In this document: one piece after another, positions 1 through 8,173 of the stretch
Layout of the letters: every line of letters starts with the position of its first letter
Numbering within the stretch: the first letter of the stretch is position 1
NCBI GenBank assembly: GCA_964246695.1
Contig: CAXTSI010000086.1
Coordinates: forward strand, 1-22,149
Direction: 5' to 3'
Length of the DNA stretch: 22,149 bases
Source: Stigonema sp964246695
Lineage (GTDB): Bacteria; Cyanobacteriota; Cyanobacteriia; Cyanobacteriales; Nostocaceae
Program-made: the position numbers and the translations under genes
The notes under the pieces: model-generated
The model's database searches: none
Told to the model about the DNA's origin: nothing
What the model saw: the letters and a program-made list of their open reading frames with translations, nothing else

Positions 1-102
1 TGATAGATAATACCAATTTATCTGTGCCCCTTGCTTGAATAACTTACCTTACCTTCTATGGCTTTTTCTTGAGTTTTTCAGCAAGCCCTACATAGGGACG
101 TG

Positions 103-230
103 ATATCATGTCCGTATAAACAGTTACGATATACCGACCGCTGCCCCCGTCCCCTCTCCCAAGCATGGGAGAGGGGTGCCCAGCGGGCGGGGTGAGGGTT
201 CATATAATAACCGCTACACGGACATGATAT
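103..230. repeat. MITE-like palindromic element with 13-bp perfect inverted ends
   Basis: Perfect terminal inverted repeats: ATATCATGTCCGT at 103-115 and its reverse complement at 218-230. The interior holds a strong hairpin (CTCTCCCAAGCATGGGAGAG) and a G-rich arm. The same interior core recurs in opposite orientation inside the element at 10534-10661. No ORF for mobility is inside, so if mobile it is non-autonomous. It abuts an HTH gene remnant. No convincing target duplication is seen; GACGT occurs at 97-101 and 233-237, which is weak. Confidence 0.7.
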
Positions 231-280
231 GAGACGTTGAGTAGGTCTGCGGCTTCCTGTGTCGAGAGTTCTGCCTGTAA
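231..280 (-). pseudogene. Remnant of an excisionase-type HTH DNA-binding gene
   Basis: On the minus strand the stretch reads LQAELSTQEAADLLNVS, which resembles the first helices of MerR/excisionase-type HTH proteins of small antitoxins (a family pattern recalled, not searched). The frame is closed immediately upstream by TAA and stops being recognisable exactly at the inner edge of the palindromic element at 230. No start codon or downstream part is visible, so this is a fragment of about 17 codons. It is probably what remains of an antitoxin-like gene cut by the element. The short length limits confidence. Confidence 0.4.
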
Positions 281-351
281 TTATCTAGCGTTTCTTGGGT
301 GCAACGAGTAGAAGTAGAAGCTGATGTTTTCCTACTCTTATATCTTCAACA

Positions 352-954
352 TCAACCCTGCTGCGCCATCCAAACGAGAAAACCCAAAATTTGCTCAACT
401 GGAGGGAGAGAGTAATCTGTAAGGTCAATGGACGCGCATTGCCCTTCCAACTTCAGAAACCGCCAAACTGTACCACTAGTCACCGTTCCGTAAATCGTCG
501 AGATTGGCTGTTGCTTTTGTTGGTTAAAACGTTGAGCGGCAACCATTTCGGCGAGGCATTGACCTAGCGCTGGTTTCAGGTCTTCCTTCTTTGCTTCTAC
601 TAGAATCACCGCAGGGGCTTTGATAAATAGCTGTTCTGGGGAACGACTAATGAGAAAATCAACATAGCCAGTCAGTTCAGCCTCTGGTTCTACATTGAAT
701 TCCTCCCCAGAGAAAACGCTAATCTGTCCTTTGAGTTGGCGTTTCACTTCCAGTAACACAGGATTAATGATGCCCTCAGAACGGGCTTTCTCGCTACTCA
801 CCGCGATCGCCCAGGGAATTGTTTCTTTAAGAATATCCACAAGCAAAGGGGTAGGGGTGACTGAGGGAATTTCTGGCAGGAAACGACCCTCTTCAACAAT
901 TGTGAGTTGGAAATCCTCTACAGCTTTACTGAGAGTGAATTTACTATAAGGCAT
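352..954 (-). CDS. Hypothetical protein with PD-(D/E)XK nuclease-like motif
   Basis: A 200-residue soluble protein with no signal peptide or membrane segment. Residues about 95-125 read like the core of a PD-(D/E)XK fold: Asp99 in the strand TGYVDFLIS, then Glu120-Ala-Lys122 in VILVEAKKED, then a helix with Gln132 that would match motif IV. An upstream Glu69 could be the helix acidic residue. Proteins of this size with this EAKKxDL signature are common and uncharacterised in cyanobacteria. The nuclease role is inferred from the motif; such proteins may instead be non-catalytic restriction-like domains. It stands alone between an HTH remnant and a Uma2 gene on the same strand, 111 bp away, so an operon with Uma2 is possible but not shown. 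The gene looks intact. Confidence 0.7.
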   Translation of the reverse strand: MPYSKFTLSKAVEDFQLTIVEEGRFLPEIPSVTPTPLLVDILKETIPWAIAVSSEKARSEGIINPVLLEVKRQLKGQISVFSGEEFNVEPEAELTGYVDFLISRSPEQLFIKAPAVILVEAKKEDLKPALGQCLAEMVAAQRFNQQKQQPISTIYGTVTSGTVWRFLKLEGQCASIDLTDYSLPPVEQILGFLVWMAQQG

Positions 955-1065
955 AGATTTATCATCTAAAGAATTTTCTGCTGAAGCTGTAAAAACCGAC
1001 GATAGAAGATACTTGCTTCGCTCACTCTACCTTGTTGTGCCAGTGGCACCGTACTGAACCCATTT

Positions 1066-1680
<615 letters not shown>

Positions 1681-1735
1681 CTTGACCTCTTACACAATAG
1701 GGATTGGGTGAAAGATGCTTGCCCTATTAACTAAA

Positions 1736-1773
1736 CATTCTACAGGCTTGTCTTCGCGATCGCTTGTAGAATG
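1736..1773. repeat. Short hairpin repeat upstream of the Uma2 gene
   Basis: CATTCTACA at 1736-1744 pairs with TGTAGAATG at 1765-1773, and the loop contains a HIP1 site GCGATCGC. It resembles the small dispersed repeats of Nostoc. It lies 56 bp upstream of the Uma2 start and could sit in its leader or promoter. Confidence 0.45.
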
Positions 1774-1867
1774 ACATATCTAATTTTGAGAGTGTATTGA
1801 ACGATTTGAGAATTACCTCCTTGCACTTATTTGCTGCAATAATACTCTTTACTTACTAATTAATAGC

Positions 1868-1893
1868 GGTGCGTTACACTGCGTTAACGCACC
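1868..1893. terminator. Hairpin just downstream of the ketolase gene, terminator or dispersed repeat
   Basis: GGTGCGTTA at 1868-1876 pairs with TAACGCACC at 1885-1893, separated by 8 bases, 13 bp after the stop of the minus-strand ketolase gene. No T-run follows on the minus strand, so this is not a classic intrinsic terminator. The sequence has the form of a widely dispersed cyanobacterial repeat (GGTGCGTTA...TAACGCACC) and may act as a transcript end or stabiliser. Confidence 0.4.
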
Positions 1894-1905
1894 CTACTTT
1901 TACGC

Positions 1906-3600
1906 CTAATTAATTTTAAACACCGACTCAACAGTTGATTTAATTGAATCGCGTGCATCTTTCAGAGTCTGGGCGATCGGGTGCTTTGTCTGCAAAAATA
2001 CTCGCGCACAGTTGCGTCCTGGCATACCGGAAATTGAACCACCTGGATGAGTTCCTGCACCAGTGAGAAATAGATTGTCAATTGGGGTTCTGTAATTTGC
2101 TATTTCTGGCAAAGGACGGAAAAACACCATCTGATCCAAGGTCATGTCGATGTGGTAGTAATTACCATTGTATGCGCCCAATCTTTCGCCCAGTTCCGCC
2201 GGACTTTCCACACGACGGGCGATAATTGAGTTTTTCACATTTGGCGCGTAGTCTGCTAATTTATCAATCACCCTGTCTGCAACTTTGTTTTTCAGGTCGT
2301 CAGTCCACCCCGTACCTTTCACACCAGTACCATTCGCACCGGCGACTTGATACGGACAGAAAAACTCAATCCACACTGTATGCTTACCTGGAGGTGCCAT
2401 CGAAGGATCTAACATCGTTGGCACTACCACATACATCGAGGGATCTGAATCTGGTATTTCACCCAAAGTACATTTACTATGTGCCTGTTCCACATGACTA
2501 ACCGAATCTGCAATCAAAACAGATCCAATGAGATACTCATCCTTGTGTTCGTGGTGTTCAAAGCGCAGCGGTTCGTCTATAGCCAAGTCTATTTTGAGGA
2601 TGGTTTCGTTATTGTTGACAATGCGACGTTCTAATCTTTCTCGCAGATCCGAATCCACACCATCAATATCGCTTGCGTCTATCATTTGTAAAAATAGCCG
2701 TTTAGCATCTATATTGGAGATGACGCCCTGTTTAGCACGATATTCTGTGCCACCATTCACCCGTACACCAACCGCACAACCATTATCAACTAAAACCTTC
2801 TCAACATGTTGATCGGTGAGGATCGCACCACCTTTACTTGTCACCAACTTCACCAAAGCATCAATCAATGCACCAGTACCGCCGCGAGGTCTTGCCATCC
2901 CTGGTTCATGGCGCATTGCCATCATAATAGCACCAATACCAAGGGTCTTTTGGGAAGGAGGCGCACCGAGTTCTGATGCAAGTCTTGCGAGAGGCGCTTT
3001 AAGAAACTCCGAGTCAAACCACTCATTGACAATATCCTCGGCACTGGTAAGCATGGTGCGAACAAAGTCCAGCGTTTTGGAGGGAGAACCAATGACAGAA
3101 AATAAATCTTTCAGTTTGGCAATGTCATAGTTACCAAGAATATCTAAAACTGACTTCGGCGGCGCGTTAAACATGGGAATCATCGCACCAATCGCCCGCT
3201 GCCAATATTCTGTATATTCTGCATATTTTTTAGCATCGCGTTCACTGTAACGGGCGATTTCTGCACAGGTTTTTTCTAACGATTTATGACCTAAGAAATA
3301 CTTCCCGTCTGGGTGCGGACAAAAAACAACTGGATCGCACTCCAGATATTCCAAACCGTACTTTTCCAGTTCTAATTCTTGAACAACTGGTCCCAAGTGA
3401 ATAAACTCATGGTCAATAGCACACAAATTAAACTTAAATCCTGGGGCTTCTTGTGGCAAACATTCCTCAGTTGTTGCTGCACCACCAGGAACAGAACGCT
3501 TTTCTAATAGCAAAACACTATAACCAGCTTTCAGCAAATAAGCAGCACAGACCAACCCATTGTGTCCGGCTCCAATAATTACAACATCGTACTCTTGCAT
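1906..3600 (-). CDS. crtO: CrtO-type beta-carotene ketolase (FAD-dependent, phytoene desaturase-like)
   Basis: A 564-residue flavoprotein. The N-terminus carries the dinucleotide fold: DVVIIGAGHNGLVCAAYLL with Gly11-x-Gly13-x-x-Gly16, then the acidic end LLLEKR and the PGGAATTEE stretch typical of carotenoid desaturase/ketolase relatives. The C-terminus has the FAD-closing motif NLFLTGAGTHPGGSISGMPG. Length and motifs fit the CrtO branch (like Synechocystis slr0088) that adds 4-keto groups to beta-carotene to give echinenone and canthaxanthin, rather than the roughly 500-residue CrtI/CrtP desaturases or the unrelated CrtW ketolase. It would act at membranes on carotenoids. Annotation as a generic NAD(P)/FAD-dependent oxidoreductase is the fallback. 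The upstream region on the minus strand is the 130-bp direct repeat with the assembly gap, so its promoter lies in repeated DNA. No frameshift is seen. Confidence 0.85.
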   Translation of the reverse strand: MQEYDVVIIGAGHNGLVCAAYLLKAGYSVLLLEKRSVPGGAATTEECLPQEAPGFKFNLCAIDHEFIHLGPVVQELELEKYGLEYLECDPVVFCPHPDGKYFLGHKSLEKTCAEIARYSERDAKKYAEYTEYWQRAIGAMIPMFNAPPKSVLDILGNYDIAKLKDLFSVIGSPSKTLDFVRTMLTSAEDIVNEWFDSEFLKAPLARLASELGAPPSQKTLGIGAIMMAMRHEPGMARPRGGTGALIDALVKLVTSKGGAILTDQHVEKVLVDNGCAVGVRVNGGTEYRAKQGVISNIDAKRLFLQMIDASDIDGVDSDLRERLERRIVNNNETILKIDLAIDEPLRFEHHEHKDEYLIGSVLIADSVSHVEQAHSKCTLGEIPDSDPSMYVVVPTMLDPSMAPPGKHTVWIEFFCPYQVAGANGTGVKGTGWTDDLKNKVADRVIDKLADYAPNVKNSIIARRVESPAELGERLGAYNGNYYHIDMTLDQMVFFRPLPEIANYRTPIDNLFLTGAGTHPGGSISGMPGRNCARVFLQTKHPIAQTLKDARDSIKSTVESVFKIN

Positions 3601-3620
3601 ATTTGAAACATCGTACTAAA

Positions 3621-3980
3621 GTAGTATTTCAATCTTACAAAGCGTTACAAAGGATTTATATCATTCGGTAGTTATAGAAATTAGCAACGGATGNNNNNNN
3701 NNNNNNNNNNNNNNNNNNNNNNNNNNNNNNNNNNNNNNNNNNNNNNNNNNNNNNNNNNNNNNNNNNNNNNNNNNNNNNNNNNNNNNNNNNNNNAAATAAC
3801 GGATGTAACGGATGGTTTAACTGTGAGGCGATGAGATTAAGCATCCGCAAGTAGTATTTCCATCTTACAAAGCGTGACAAAGGATTTATATCATTCGGTA
3901 GTTATAGAAATTAGCAACGGATGAAATAACGGATGTAACGGATGGTTTAACTGTGAGGCGATGAGATTAAGCATCCGCTA
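3621..3980. repeat. Two tandem copies of a 130-bp repeat, interrupted by the assembly gap
   Basis: Copy 1 runs 3621-3693, then the N run, then 3794-3850. Copy 2 runs 3851-3980. Each is 73 plus 57 bases, so without the Ns the period is 130 bp. The visible differences are A to C at the 11th base and T to G in the AGCGT(T/G)ACAA stretch. Within the unit, ACGGATG is iterated and pairs with CATCCG on the other arm, so each unit can form a long hairpin. The array lies just upstream of the ketolase start and probably contains its promoter. Confidence 0.85.
3694..3793. other. Assembly gap, exactly 100 N
   Basis: Exactly one hundred undetermined bases, the conventional size for a scaffold gap of unknown length. 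The bases on either side (ATG before, AAATAAC after) join without loss to match the intact second copy of the repeat, where the same point reads ATGAAATAAC at 3921-3930. The true gap may be zero, or a whole number of repeat units. Confidence 0.95.
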
Positions 3981-4036
3981 CATCCGCGCTCATAATCCGT
4001 TGCCAGTCTTGGCGTAAGATTTAAAATATCCTTTGA

Positions 4037-4111
4037 CATAACGGATGTAACGGATGATTGAACTGTGAGACGATGAGATTAAGCATCCGTTACATCCGTT
4101 ACAAAATCCGT
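4037..4111. repeat. Third, partial and diverged copy of the ACGGATG palindromic repeat
   Basis: This copy keeps only the palindromic half of the 130-bp unit. The arm AACGGATGTAACGGATG pairs with CATCCGTTACATCCGTT across a loop of about 27 bases. The loop sequence (TGTGAGACGATGAGATTAAG) matches the other two copies with one change. It ends 12 bp before the DUF2993 stop codon on the minus strand, so it could act as that gene's transcript end. Confidence 0.7.
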
Positions 4112-4123
4112 TGCCATATCCTT

Positions 4124-4861
4124 TCATGAAGAGGGTAATTGTCTGACATGAGCATCTGCCAAAAGTATTAAACTACCCTTTTGCACCTCCAGACTTTTGA
4201 TGCGCAATGCCATATCATCAAACTCAATATAAGGTAAGTTTACCAGTTCTTTTACCTTGTGCATTAATGCCACAACTGTTTCTAAAGAAATCCCCTCTCC
4301 CTTAGTACAGTTAAAACTTTCCAGCATTATGGGTTGTTGCTGAGTGCGTGGACGGACCACCGCCGTAAAACTTAACGGGCGAGTATTGCCTTGTTCTTTT
4401 AGCAGCACATTTCCCGCAAATGCCAGTTTACCATCATCTGGTAGGTTAATTTGGATCACTTGCGGCTGCAAACTCACAATTTCGCCATCTACATTAAGAT
4501 CAAAGCTCTGCATCTGGCTGCGGACGTAATCTGAGGTCAAGGCGCGGTTAATATCTACTTCTGTGAGTATAATACGAGCAGTGGCATTTACTGGCTGATT
4601 CAGTTCAACCTGACCAAAAAGAGCGCTTAAAGGATTAATGTCAACGCCAGCTGTTTGCAGTTTTATTTCTTGTACGCGGATGCCTTTCATTACCAAACCC
4701 TGACCAGCAAAGGAAACCCCATCAGCCTGCCCTTGAACCATTTTCAGCAGGTCAGTTTGCACATTTACGTCGATTTTTTCTACACTATCCAGCCGATCGG
4801 ATACGATATTTTCGGCTGACTGCGAAAGCAGTTGCTCCTCTAGCCGTTGCTCTTCTGGCAT
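4124..4861 (-). CDS. DUF2993 domain-containing protein
   Basis: A 245-residue protein matching the cyanobacterial DUF2993 (LmeA-like) pattern. It has an N-terminal amphipathic segment (ISVEKID-like strand after an acidic start), alternating strand motifs such as GLVMKGIRVQEIKLQTAGV, then VNATARIILTEVDINRALTS at about 95-115, and a C-terminal strand LEVQKGSLILLADAHVR. Such proteins have tubular lipid-binding folds in related families and are thought to sit at membranes or the periplasm. No signal peptide is visible in this copy. The role is unknown. The start at 4861 has AGGAG upstream. It is separated from the P450 genes by an inverted repeat, so it is probably its own transcription unit. Confidence 0.8.
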   Translation of the reverse strand: MPEEQRLEEQLLSQSAENIVSDRLDSVEKIDVNVQTDLLKMVQGQADGVSFAGQGLVMKGIRVQEIKLQTAGVDINPLSALFGQVELNQPVNATARIILTEVDINRALTSDYVRSQMQSFDLNVDGEIVSLQPQVIQINLPDDGKLAFAGNVLLKEQGNTRPLSFTAVVRPRTQQQPIMLESFNCTKGEGISLETVVALMHKVKELVNLPYIEFDDMALRIKSLEVQKGSLILLADAHVRQLPSS

Positions 4862-4989
4862 GAGTTAATTATCTCCTAGTGTCCTGTTATTGCTCAATCT
4901 AGACCCTGGAAACTCAGGAGTGTATCTGCATCAAGGCAGAGAAATTAGACTATTATATAAGTAAGTATAAATAAACATCTGTAAAATCT

Positions 4990-5055
4990 GCTAATAGCTA
5001 ATTGCTAATTGCTAATTGTAGTCAGGCAATTAGCCATGAACAATTAGCTATTAGC
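4990..5055. repeat. Heptamer-based inverted repeat overlapping the 3' end of a P450 gene
   Basis: GCTAATAGCTAATTG at 4990-5004 is the exact reverse complement of 5041-5055. Between them lie further copies of the heptamer GCTAATT and one inverted copy. The right arm overlaps the last codons and the stop codon of the minus-strand P450 at 5044. It can serve as the transcript 3' hairpin. The heptamer arrangement matches two other arrays in the window (17965-18230 and 20296-20469). Confidence 0.7.
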
Positions 5056-6399
5056 ACTCTTGACAACCATCGACACACCACCAGAGGGAACAATAGTAAT
5101 CCCTCGGCGTGTCGGATGCACGGGACGAGAATCAGCAAGCGCTAGTTGAAACCGTGACATAATTGTAGCCAAAACTAATTTCATTTCATACATTGAAAAA
5201 GCCGCGCCAATACAACCACGATAACCACCGCCGAAGGGCAAATATTCATAAGCTGAAAATTTATGGTCGAGAAATCTTTCTGGTTTAAACTGTTCTGGTT
5301 CTGGGTAAGTTTCAGCGCGACGATGCGCTAAATAAATGCAGGGTACTAAAACTGTTCCAGATGTAAATTTATCACCTGCAATTTCCACTGTATCTTTCAC
5401 CAATCGCGGTGTGCAAATTAAAGCAATAGGATGAATTCGGAGTGTTTCTTGGCAAACAGCAGTTAGGTAAGGTAGTTGAGTCATCGCCTCCGGATTTGGT
5501 TCATCTCCCAAACCATCTAATTCTTGCATCAGCCGATCTTTTACCTGAGGGTGGACGTGAATCAGATAAAATAACCATGCCAAAACACCAGCTGTCGTTT
5601 CGTAACCCAAAAGCAACAGAGAAACCAATTGATCCCGTAACTCTACATCTGTCATCTGCTGTCCATTTTCATCACACGCCGACATCAGCAGACTCAGAAT
5701 ATCTGTACGGTCACCATCATTTGACAAACGCCGTTCATAAATCTCTGCATAAATCAGTTTGTCAATTTCCTCTCGCCGTCGCAGAAAACGTCCCCAAGGA
5801 CTCCACGCACCCAAATCTTTTTGCAGCGGTGGAAAGAAAAACAAGCTAGAATACCAAGGTTTCGTCACATCTTCTAACAGCGAACTCAACCGTGCTTTTA
5901 ATTGTTGGTAACGCGCACCAGGACTCATCCCAAACACCACTTGCAAGATAATTTGCAAAGTGATATCCGGCATCACTTCCTGCATAGAAATCGCTGCACC
6001 CTCTCGCCAATCTCCCGTGACTTCTGCAGTAATTTGACAAATAGATTCTCCGTAAGCTTTCATGCGTTGACCCGAAGGGTCTTGTCGTGAGACATCGCCA
6101 TGAAAAGGCGGCATCAATAACTGCCGTTGCCGATTGTGCTTCTGCCCCTCTTGCAACACAATCGACGAATCACCAAACAACGGTTGAAATACATGAGTTG
6201 CCTTCTTAAAATCCAACTCCTTCGCCGGCACAGCAAAACACTCAGCGATCGCCTCCGGACTGCTAAAAAACACCACAGGCGGTGAACTTATCCCCAATAC
6301 CCTTACAGTAAACTGTTCCCCATACCTAGCAGCACACCCCTCCAAAAACCTCGTCGGATTCACAATCAACTGCAACGTTTGTATCAACGGTATCGTCAT
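5044..6399 (-). CDS. Cytochrome P450, CYP110-like, with a short in-frame insertion
   Basis: A 451-residue class I-type P450, soluble, needing ferredoxin or flavodoxin as electron donor. The heme loop FGGGYRGCIG has Cys396 as thiolate ligand. The K-helix ExxR is Glu318-Arg321. The I-helix reads LGYETT at 264-269, where the usual first residue Ala or Gly is Leu. The PERF-like motif is FKPERFL at 371-377. The CYP110 group of cyanobacteria includes fatty-acid and hydrocarbon hydroxylases; the substrate here is unknown. An in-frame stop lies 12 bases before the ATG, and GAAGG sits upstream, fixing the start. Compared with the neighbour at 6599-7996 it carries nine extra residues at 102-110. The last codons lie in an inverted repeat. 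It is a tandem paralogue of its neighbour but 199 bp of dispersed repeats separate them. Confidence 0.92.
   Translation of the reverse strand: MTIPLIQTLQLIVNPTRFLEGCAARYGEQFTVRVLGISSPPVVFFSSPEAIAECFAVPAKELDFKKATHVFQPLFGDSSIVLQEGQKHNRQRQLLMPPFHGDVSRQDPSGQRMKAYGESICQITAEVTGDWREGAAISMQEVMPDITLQIILQVVFGMSPGARYQQLKARLSSLLEDVTKPWYSSLFFFPPLQKDLGAWSPWGRFLRRREEIDKLIYAEIYERRLSNDGDRTDILSLLMSACDENGQQMTDVELRDQLVSLLLLGYETTAGVLAWLFYLIHVHPQVKDRLMQELDGLGDEPNPEAMTQLPYLTAVCQETLRIHPIALICTPRLVKDTVEIAGDKFTSGTVLVPCIYLAHRRAETYPEPEQFKPERFLDHKFSAYEYLPFGGGYRGCIGAAFSMYEMKLVLATIMSRFQLALADSRPVHPTRRGITIVPSGGVSMVVKSANS
6070..6096 (-). repeat. 27-base insertion inside the P450 coding sequence
   Basis: The paralogue reads PFHGERM where this gene reads PFHG, then DVSRQDPSG, then QRM. 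The 27 added bases keep frame. On the minus strand they begin GATGTCTCACGACAAGACCC, in the style of the small dispersed repeats of Nostoc-type genomes, with a CCC(TTC)GGG palindrome inside. The inserted residues fall right after the conserved HxxxR(Q)R C-helix region near the heme. Confidence 0.6.
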
Positions 6400-6458
6400 A
6401 GCAAACCTTCAAATCTCCCCTCTTTCCTCTGCGTCCTCTGCGTCTTGGCGGTTCGTTT

Positions 6459-6568
6459 CTCGTTCCCAGGTTCTACCTGGGAATGAATTACCAAGAGGCT
6501 CTGCCTCTGGTAAATTTAGGGAGGCAGCAGCCCACTGAACTCATTCCCACGCAGAGCGTGGGAACGAG
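6459..6568. repeat. Dispersed palindromic element between the two P450 genes
   Basis: CTCGTTCCCA at 6459-6468 is the reverse complement of TGGGAACGAG at 6559-6568. The 110-bp interior has three small hairpins: CCCAGG/CCTGGG, TACCA(A)GAGGC/GCCTC(T)GGTA and CCCACGC/GCGTGGG. This arrangement is a familiar dispersed repeat in filamentous cyanobacteria. The flank at about 6425-6455 also has a repeated CTCTGCGTC motif. It separates the two P450 genes. Confidence 0.65.
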
Positions 6569-6598
6569 ATAACCCTACCACTGGAACAATATCACAAC

Positions 6599-7996
6599 TT
6601 AACCAGGAATAGCCTCCAAGCTTCGAGACTTCACCGAACGCTGACTCTTAACAACCATTTCGATAGGACGCCCAGGACCTGTAACCAAACCACGGCGCTT
6701 AGGTCGCACTTCACCACGATCGACCAACGCCAATTCCCAGCCTGAGAGGATTGTAGCAAGAGCCACTTTCATTTCAAACAGGGCAAAAGCCATTCCAATG
6801 CAGCGCCTTGCGCCACCCCCAAAAGGCAAATACTCATAGGGAGAAAATTGCCGTGACAAAAAGCGCTCTGGTTTAAACTGCTTGGGTTCGGGGTATAAAT
6901 CCTCACGCTGGTGGGTCAGATAAATAGATCCGATCACTGCTGTACCCGGTTCCAGTTCGTGACCACACAGCGATACAGGTGTTTTCACTTGCCGTGGAAA
7001 GGTGAGCATCCCAACTGGGTAAATCCGCAAGGTTTCGCTGCAAACAGCGTTAAGATACGGTAATTTGAAAACGCTGCTGGGGTCTGGATTTTCACCCAAG
7101 CTGAGGATTTCTTGCAGCAGCTTTTCCCGCACTGTGGGCAGTTTGTGAATCCAGTACAATGCCCAGGCAATAGCTGTCGCCGTGGTTTCGTGACCAGCCA
7201 GCAATAGAGTCATCAACTCATCGCGCAACTCTACGTCCGTCATCGGCTGACCTGCTTCATCAGAGGCTGCCATCAGCAAACTGAGGATGTCTGTGCGAGA
7301 TGGGTCTGGTTGCTCTCGACGTTCCCGAATTTCTGCGTACAGGAGTTTGTCAACTTGCTCTCGGCGGCGCACAAAGGTTCCCCAAGAAGTCAGCGGACCT
7401 AAATCTCGTTGTAGAACTGGAAAATAAAGAACTAAGGCTCTTGTTGGAGTATTCGCACCTTCATCCATCATTAGACCCAAAAGTTTCTCCAGTTCTTGAG
7501 CGCGTGGACTGTCATTTAGACCAAACACGGCTTGCATCATCACTCGCAGGGTAATGGCTTGGGTAGCAAAACGGACATTGAAGGGTTTGCCTATCTGCTG
7601 CTGGCTGATGATTTGCTCTGTGACATCCCTAATCACTTCACCATAGGTTCGCATCCTTTCGCCGTGAAAGGGAGGCATTAACAACTGGCGTTGACGCTTG
7701 TGTGCCTCACCACTCAGGGTGATGACAGAATTTTTGCCCAGCGATGGTTCAAAAACATTGTTCCAGTCACTGGGAGCTTCAAACTCCTTTGTGTCGTTCG
7801 TCAAAATCTGCTGCAGCGCTTGGGGGTTGCTAACGAAAACCACAGGAACATTCAATCGCATTGTGAAAATATCCCCGTAGCGCTTTGCACAGGCTTCCAT
7901 AAATGACATGGGGCTGGCGATCCACTGGAACATCTGTACAATATCTGGAGTTTGCGGACCATTTGGTAGTTTCATAAGCTTTGTTTGCTGCTTCAT
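6599..7996 (-). CDS. Cytochrome P450, CYP110-like
   Basis: A P450 of 465 residues from the chosen ATG. All hallmarks are canonical: I-helix AGHETT at 267-272, ExxR at Glu321-Arg324, KPERF at about 375-379, and heme loop FGGGARRCIG with Cys399. The open frame extends 30 codons further upstream to 8086, but those encode a Lys/Asn/Leu-rich tail atypical of the family. The N-terminus MKLPNGPQTPDIVQ at codon 8 is the typical CYP110 opening, so the start is 7996 or 7975; neither has a strong ribosome site. The protein is soluble, with the redox partner supplied elsewhere and the substrate unknown. It is divergent from the transketolase-like gene, sharing the roughly 180-bp region 7997-8173. It is paralogous to the P450 at 5044-6399, close enough to suggest old tandem duplication. 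Confidence 0.92.
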   Translation of the reverse strand: MKQQTKLMKLPNGPQTPDIVQMFQWIASPMSFMEACAKRYGDIFTMRLNVPVVFVSNPQALQQILTNDTKEFEAPSDWNNVFEPSLGKNSVITLSGEAHKRQRQLLMPPFHGERMRTYGEVIRDVTEQIISQQQIGKPFNVRFATQAITLRVMMQAVFGLNDSPRAQELEKLLGLMMDEGANTPTRALVLYFPVLQRDLGPLTSWGTFVRRREQVDKLLYAEIRERREQPDPSRTDILSLLMAASDEAGQPMTDVELRDELMTLLLAGHETTATAIAWALYWIHKLPTVREKLLQEILSLGENPDPSSVFKLPYLNAVCSETLRIYPVGMLTFPRQVKTPVSLCGHELEPGTAVIGSIYLTHQREDLYPEPKQFKPERFLSRQFSPYEYLPFGGGARRCIGMAFALFEMKVALATILSGWELALVDRGEVRPKRRGLVTGPGRPIEMVVKSQRSVKSRSLEAIPG

Positions 7997-8173
7997 ATTC
8001 TTTTTTGCCACCAAAACTAACTGCAAAAAATTAATTTTTATATATTTTAAATTTAATCTATTTATGTTTATGTTGCTAAAAAACAATTAAATGTTATAGA
8101 CCGAAAGTTGTAAAATCTTTGTTAAATTGATCGAGCATCTATTTTTCCAGATTTTTATTATTAGGTACTCAGC

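Noticed and set aside
5442..5849. 135-codon plus-strand frame inside the P450 gene
   Set aside because: A shadow of the P450 coding strand with low-complexity His/Ser/Leu composition.
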